Assembly (NCBI RefSeq): GCF_014672835.1
Contig: NZ_CP060244.1
Coordinates: 1,281,001-1,345,000 of the forward strand
Direction: 5' to 3'
Source: Entomobacter blattae
GTDB taxonomy: Bacteria > Pseudomonadota > Alphaproteobacteria > Acetobacterales > Acetobacteraceae
Length of the DNA: 64,000 bases
The position numbers and the translations under genes are program-made. A model generated the notes under the pieces. That model did no database searches, was not told the origin of the DNA, and worked only from the letters and a program-made list of their open reading frames with translations. This document shows positions 59,863 through 64,000 of the stretch, piece after piece (position 1 is the stretch's first letter; each line of letters begins with the position of its first letter).

Positions 59863-60930
59863 CTACTGATAAAATTTATATTGATCGACTAAATGCTTAA
59901 ATAAAAATGCTACAGTTTTTAGCTCAGGCGGGGTTGGTTCAGCAATCGTTTCATTTGATAATGTTGAGTGGCTCGTAAAATGAATAATACGCGTCAAATA
60001 TAACCGTTTGTCATCTGGCAATAATTCCCCCCACTTCTTATAGCCAAGAAAGGCTGCTGTTTTTTCATATAAGTTACGCAAAAGTGTAAAATGATATTTT
60101 TGAATATTCTTTTGCTCAATAGCTTCTGCCAGCGTTTGCTTCAAAAATAAATGATATGAAAAACTTCTGTTTGAATCTTCTGGTTTTTCTTCCAACTCCA
60201 ATGTTCCATCTTCATTGGCTTTTAGCATAGAAGAGGAGGATTTTTTTCGATCACTTTCATTATATAAAACATTATAAAATAAGGGATTATGAGTTGTAAC
60301 AATAAACTTTACCTGGGTTGTACTTGATTTAATTAACTGAGCTAAATCTACTGCCAGTTCTATCAAGTGGTTTTCATCGAGTGAACTTACTGGATCATCA
60401 ATAAATATATATTTTAAATCATCATATTCCTGTGTAGAGCGCTCTTCTTTGGGCTCATTAAGCTCTGATATCACTTGCTGTATCAGTGCATAAAATATGC
60501 TCCATACAAAACTCCTTTCTTCACCTTTTGAAATTTTAATATTTTCTAGCAATTGTTTATCTATATCCGTAACTGAAAAAGTTACAGCAGAAAAATCTTC
60601 GCTAAATTGTGGAGTTAATTTTTCGCCGGCATAACGTTGAAAATACTTAACAATATTTCGGTCTTGACCTTCATCACGAAGTATCCAACTTATAAGAGAG
60701 TTTTCCTGAATTTTTAACTTATATTCGCCTTCACAACTATTATTCAAGTAAAACAAATCTTCCGTAAAGGCATTATAATATAACATTTTCTTTCGTGTTG
60801 GTTTTTCAAATAAATTCTGAAATTCATACGATAGACGCGTTTTGCCTGTACCATTAAAAGCATAAATCAATTGCATTTTTTTATCGCATTTTTGAAGATT
60901 TTGTGCGACTTCCCTAAGTGTTTTTCCCAT
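59863..60930 (-). CDS. prrC: PrrC-like anticodon nuclease (ABC-ATPase-linked)
   Basis: A 355-residue protein with an ABC-type ATPase half: Walker A FNGTGKT at about 25-31, signature KISKGEERSF near 133-142, Walker B YIFIDDPVSSLDENH near 174-188, H-loop TTHN. The C-terminal part carries R285, E289 and H321, with exactly the spacing of the Arg320-Glu324-His356 triad of E. coli PrrC, which cleaves tRNA-Lys in the anticodon loop when phage inhibit the linked EcoprrI enzyme. Location between hsdS and hsdR repeats the prr order. Many relatives are annotated only as AAA ATPase; the tRNA target is unknown. Start at the MGKTL methionine, right after the hsdS stop. Confidence 0.75.
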   Translation of the reverse strand: MGKTLREVAQNLQKCDKKMQLIYAFNGTGKTRLSYEFQNLFEKPTRKKMLYYNAFTEDLFYLNNSCEGEYKLKIQENSLISWILRDEGQDRNIVKYFQRYAGEKLTPQFSEDFSAVTFSVTDIDKQLLENIKISKGEERSFVWSIFYALIQQVISELNEPKEERSTQEYDDLKYIFIDDPVSSLDENHLIELAVDLAQLIKSSTTQVKFIVTTHNPLFYNVLYNESDRKKSSSSMLKANEDGTLELEEKPEDSNRSFSYHLFLKQTLAEAIEQKNIQKYHFTLLRNLYEKTAAFLGYKKWGELLPDDKRLYLTRIIHFTSHSTLSNETIAEPTPPELKTVAFLFKHLVDQYKFYQ

Positions 60931-60931
60931 T

Positions 60932-62173
60932 CTAAGCACCCTCATTATTTGAAGGAAAATCTAAGAGCTGCGCACGGTAATATTCATATTGCTTCTGGCG
61001 TAGGGCAATCTCTCGGGGTAAGCCCTGCGTAATGGAATGGGTCAACATATCGAATTTGTCCAGAATAGAGACGATACGCTCTTGCTCTGAGAGCGGAGGA
61101 ATGGGGATAAGAATTTTTGACATATCTGATGCAGACACATCGATAACTTTTGTTCCTTTTGCATATTTTCTTTTCTCATTTGCAAAAGTTTGTGTTTGTG
61201 AAAAATATACAAAATATTTTCCCAAAATTTGTTTGCTTGGCTTAAAAATAGAGGCATGCCCGCCTGTAACAGCTTGTCTTTTCCCAAGGTAAACCATTGC
61301 CTTACCCACATCGTCAAGATTTTCACTGGTGTTTGTTATGACGACATCCCCAGTTTCGACCTTTTTTAATTTTTCAGCCAATTGTGGGGAAACAAAAGAC
61401 TTTGTTTCCACTGTGGATAAACCATAATATGTATAAATTTGCCCATAATGAATGGCCGGTACTCCGGTTTCAGTGAAGTCTTTCTTTTGTAAACCATTTC
61501 CACGGATAAACTGCCCCATTTCTCCCAAAGTTTTCCATTCGGCTTCACCTTCTTTAAAGGTCAGTAATTTATCACGATAATAGTTGTATTGTTTTTTACG
61601 TGCGGTAAGCTCTGCGGTAAGCCTAGCTGTAAGCTCTGCGGTAAGGGCCGTAAATTTATCCAGAATTTCTACAATTTCAGTTTGCACAGATAAGGGAGGG
61701 ATAGGGATAAGAATTTTAGCAAGACTATCTTTTGAAATACGTCGTACCTTGGTCCCGCTAATATATTTTTTCTTTTGTCTTTTAAACGTTTCTGTGAGAA
61801 AATAATAAGCTAAATATTTAACATTCTGACTATGTCTAAATAGCATCATGTCTCCGGATATTGCAGCTTTTTTACCAAACCATGCAACAGGTTTTAAAAC
61901 ATCGTCATCATTTTCTGAAGTAGTTGTAATCAAGAGGTCATTCTTATAAGCAATTTTCAGTTTTTCAGCCAATTGTGGTGAAACAAAAGACTTTGTTTCC
62001 ACTGTAGATAAACCATAATAAGTATAAATCTGCCCATAATGAATGGCAGGCACACCGGTTTCGGTAAAGTCTTTCTTTTGTAAACCATTACCACGGATTA
62101 ATTGCCCCACTTCTCCCAATGGTTTCCATTCTACCTCTGTACCCTTCAGAAGCTTTTGTATGATAGGGTTCAT
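60932..62173 (-). CDS. hsdS: Type I specificity subunit S with duplicated TRD halves
   Basis: A 413-residue DNA-recognition subunit with two target recognition domains (about 14-165 and 210-365), each followed by a coiled-coil helix. The first 57 residues of both TRDs are nearly identical (shared [20 protein letters not shown] and [15 protein letters not shown]), while their second halves differ. The central helix has four tetrapeptide units [16 protein letters not shown], the TAEL repeat of type IC enzymes such as EcoR124, where copy number sets the spacer length of the target. Overlaps hsdM by ATGA. Confidence 0.95.
   Translation of the reverse strand: MNPIIQKLLKGTEVEWKPLGEVGQLIRGNGLQKKDFTETGVPAIHYGQIYTYYGLSTVETKSFVSPQLAEKLKIAYKNDLLITTTSENDDDVLKPVAWFGKKAAISGDMMLFRHSQNVKYLAYYFLTETFKRQKKKYISGTKVRRISKDSLAKILIPIPPLSVQTEIVEILDKFTALTAELTARLTAELTARKKQYNYYRDKLLTFKEGEAEWKTLGEMGQFIRGNGLQKKDFTETGVPAIHYGQIYTYYGLSTVETKSFVSPQLAEKLKKVETGDVVITNTSENLDDVGKAMVYLGKRQAVTGGHASIFKPSKQILGKYFVYFSQTQTFANEKRKYAKGTKVIDVSASDMSKILIPIPPLSEQERIVSILDKFDMLTHSITQGLPREIALRQKQYEYYRAQLLDFPSNNEGA
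61602..61649. repeat. 12-bp TAEL repeat in hsdS, 4 units
   Basis: Units gcggtaagctct, gcggtaagccta, gctgtaagctct, gcggtaagggcc. Gain or loss of a unit adds or removes four residues in frame. Confidence 0.93.
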
Positions 62174-63729
62174 GCTTCGATGTCCGTAATCAAGTTATCA
62201 ATCTGCGCGCGTAAAATGTTTATTTTTTCTACCGTGGTTTTTATTTCTGCATTCAGTTCTGTAATATTAATTACTTCCCTTGTGTCTTCTGCCTCTACAT
62301 AGGAACTTACGGACAGATTATAGTTATTGGCTTGTATCTGCTTGTTATCAACGAGTTGGGCAAAATGCTTAATATCTATTTTATCGTCAAAGGCGGTAAT
62401 AATTTTTTCAATATGCTCAGCCGTTAAAACGTTATTATTCGTTTCTTTTTTGAATAATTTACTGGCATCGATAAATTGCGTTTTATAGTGGGTTTTATGT
62501 TTGGAAAGCACCAGAATATTGACCGCAATAGAGGTTCCGTAAAACAAATTGGGGGCCAGGGCGATCACTGTTTCAACGTAATTATAGTTAATAAGATACT
62601 GGCGAATTTTCTGTTCTGCTCCAGTACGATAAAAAATTCCAGGGAAACAGACGATGGCGGCACGTCCCTTGGGGGATAAATAATGAAGAGCATGAAGGAC
62701 AAAGGCAAAATCTGCCTTAGATTTGGGGGCTAATACACTTGCTGGGGCAAAACGTTCATCATTAATAAGAATTGGATTATCGCTTCCTTCCCAGTTGATT
62801 GAATAAGGTGGGTTGGAAACGATAACATCAAAGGGCCGCTCGTTGTTATGTTTGGGGTCTATTAACGTATTGCCCAAGGCTATATCGAATTTGGTGTAAT
62901 TGATATTGTGCAAAAACATATTCATACGGGCAAGGTTATAGGTTGTATGGTTTATTTCTTGGCCGAAAAACCCTTTTTCAATCGTATGGCCGTTTGTATG
63001 GAGGATATCGAACTGTTTTTTTACTTGCAAAAGAAGTGAACCAGACCCCGCAGCTGGATCGTACGCCTTGTTCACCTCATCTTGTTTGTGCAAAGCCAGC
63101 AGGGCAATTAGCTTTGAGACATGTTGGGGGGTAAAGAATTCTCCCCCTGATTTACCAGCATTGGCTGCATAATTAGAAATAAGAAACTCATACGCATCGC
63201 CAAACAGATCGATATGATTATCTTCAAACTTGCCAAAATCAAGGTCGGCGACCCCTTTGAGCACAGCTGTCAAACGTTTGTTTTTTTCTGCAACTGTGTT
63301 GCCAAGCCGGTTGCTGGTGGTATCAAAATCAGCAAATAAGCCCTTGATATCATCTTCAGAGGGGTGGCCATTTGCTGAGCTTTCAATATCTGAAAATATC
63401 TGTTTCAGGTCGGTATTGAGGTTTTCGTTATTATTGGCTTTTTCCACAATATTTTCAAATAATTGGCTGGGGTAGATGATATAGCCTTTACTTTTAATGG
63501 CATCTTCCTTACGCTCTGGCGTAATCACATCATCGGTCATGTCAGCGTAATGAATTGTTTCATCACCCGCTTCGATATAATTTTTGAAATTTTCACTTAT
63601 AAAACGATAAAAGAGTGTACCAAGAACATATTGCTTGAAATCCCAGCCATCGACTGAGCCACGTACCTCATTGGCAATTTGCCAAATTCTGCGATGGAGC
63701 TCAGTGCGTTGCTGTGTAGTGGAGGCCAT
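62170..63729 (-). CDS. hsdM: Type I methyltransferase subunit M
   Basis: A 519-residue N6-adenine methyltransferase. The SAM-binding motif I reads [13 protein letters not shown] near residue 225, and the catalytic motif IV is NPPYSINW near 305. The N-terminal helical HsdM domain starts [35 protein letters not shown]. First gene of the operon, AAAGGA upstream of the ATG. With HsdS it modifies the target; with HsdR it makes the restriction complex. Confidence 0.97.
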   Translation of the reverse strand: MASTTQQRTELHRRIWQIANEVRGSVDGWDFKQYVLGTLFYRFISENFKNYIEAGDETIHYADMTDDVITPERKEDAIKSKGYIIYPSQLFENIVEKANNNENLNTDLKQIFSDIESSANGHPSEDDIKGLFADFDTTSNRLGNTVAEKNKRLTAVLKGVADLDFGKFEDNHIDLFGDAYEFLISNYAANAGKSGGEFFTPQHVSKLIALLALHKQDEVNKAYDPAAGSGSLLLQVKKQFDILHTNGHTIEKGFFGQEINHTTYNLARMNMFLHNINYTKFDIALGNTLIDPKHNNERPFDVIVSNPPYSINWEGSDNPILINDERFAPASVLAPKSKADFAFVLHALHYLSPKGRAAIVCFPGIFYRTGAEQKIRQYLINYNYVETVIALAPNLFYGTSIAVNILVLSKHKTHYKTQFIDASKLFKKETNNNVLTAEHIEKIITAFDDKIDIKHFAQLVDNKQIQANNYNLSVSSYVEAEDTREVINITELNAEIKTTVEKINILRAQIDNLITDIEA

Positions 63730-63744
63730 AATGTCGTTATTCCT

Positions 63745-63807
63745 TTTAGCTTAATAGTGCTTTAATATAGCCTATCAGCATTGATAAAAATATGCCTTAA
63801 AGCTAAA
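63745..63807. promoter_or_regulatory. Inverted repeat and putative promoter upstream of hsdM
   Basis: Arms tttagcttaa (63745-63754) and ttaaagctaaa (63797-63807) are inverted copies with a one-base difference in length, in an AT-rich stretch 15-80 bp before the hsdM ATG. On the minus strand TTGAAT is followed at about 17 bp by a CATATT-like -10. A repressor site is plausible; none is proven. Confidence 0.35.
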
Positions 63808-63868
63808 CTTATTCAATTTCTTTATCTCTACACGTTATTGCTTTTATCCTCGGAAGGATAGGTGGGTT

Positions 63869-64000
63869 TTATGGGGAAGATCTTGAAATGATGGGTTCTA
63901 TAAAGGCTGTTTTGGCTTCCAGCATGGCCAAGGTATAAACAGTTTTGTCGTGCTTCTGAGAGCATCCCTTCTTCGTCGGCGCAGATAAACATACAAACGG
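63869..64000 (-). CDS. Possible 3' end of a gene running off the window
   Basis: The minus strand is open from the window edge to a TAA at 63869, giving 43 codons with a protein-like end (HDKTVYTLAMLEAKTAF). Too short to identify; could be chance. Confidence 0.2.
   Translation of the reverse strand, partial: PFVCLSAPTKKGCSQKHDKTVYTLAMLEAKTAFIEPIISRSSP

Noticed and set aside
55937-64000. Searched for an att-type repeat of the tRNA-Ser 3' end flanking the restriction island
   Set aside because: No second copy seen inside the window and no integrase gene; the far end lies outside.

Overview
The window looks like chromosome of an acetic acid bacterium (Acetobacteraceae, Alphaproteobacteria), possibly an insect- or flower-associated lineage. 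The evidence is a membrane-bound PQQ glucose dehydrogenase, a long-chain mannitol dehydrogenase, gluconokinase, OpgD/OpgH glucan genes, an ilvBHC cluster and a riboswitch-controlled thiOSGEC operon. This is inference from gene content; no marker long enough to name a genus was used.

Layout. 0.2-8.7 kb: a plus-strand operon for an Mla/MCE-type lipid transport system: a pseudo-cyclase sensor, a permease, a degenerate ABC ATPase, an MCE protein and two lipoproteins. 9.4-14.3 kb: SulP transporter, DUF423 pair, corrinoid adenosyltransferase, gluconokinase. 16-23.6 kb: mannitol dehydrogenase and periplasmic glucan synthesis (opgD, opgH). 24.9-33.4 kb: serB, miaA, ilvB-ilvH-ilvC. 33.8-39.3 kb: thiamine operon on the minus strand behind a TPP riboswitch. 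39.7-45 kb: a membrane protein, a HAD phosphatase, and a defence-type reverse transcriptase with a hairpin-rich leader. 45.6-55.2 kb: gcd, rpmI-rplT, pheST, lepA, then tRNA-Ser(GGA). 56.4-64 kb: an AT-rich island with a type IC restriction-modification operon, hsdM-hsdS-prrC-hsdR, carrying a PrrC-like anticodon nuclease in the gene order known from E. coli prr.

Two genome-wide habits stand out. First, the long spacers are graveyards. Reading them in all frames shows decayed pieces of 23S rRNA, rpsP, dld, a YdfG-like SDR and a uracil-DNA glycosylase, plus 'echo' copies of adjacent genes (mannitol dehydrogenase tail, ilvH and ilvC in order, lepA tail). Second, low-complexity tandem repeats are everywhere, very often with a 15-bp unit. 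They fill spacers and also sit in frame inside or at the ends of conserved enzymes (adenosyltransferase, ThiE, ThiG, MiaA, PheT). In the Mla operon the expanded spacers are stop-free and overlap both neighbours, as if translation through them were being maintained.

The best candidates for follow-up are the degenerate cyclase plus degenerate ATPase in one lipid-transport operon, the stop-free operon spacers, the reverse transcriptase with its structured leader and flanking repeats, and the PrrC-guarded type IC system whose HsdS has a TAEL-type repeat and a duplicated TRD half.
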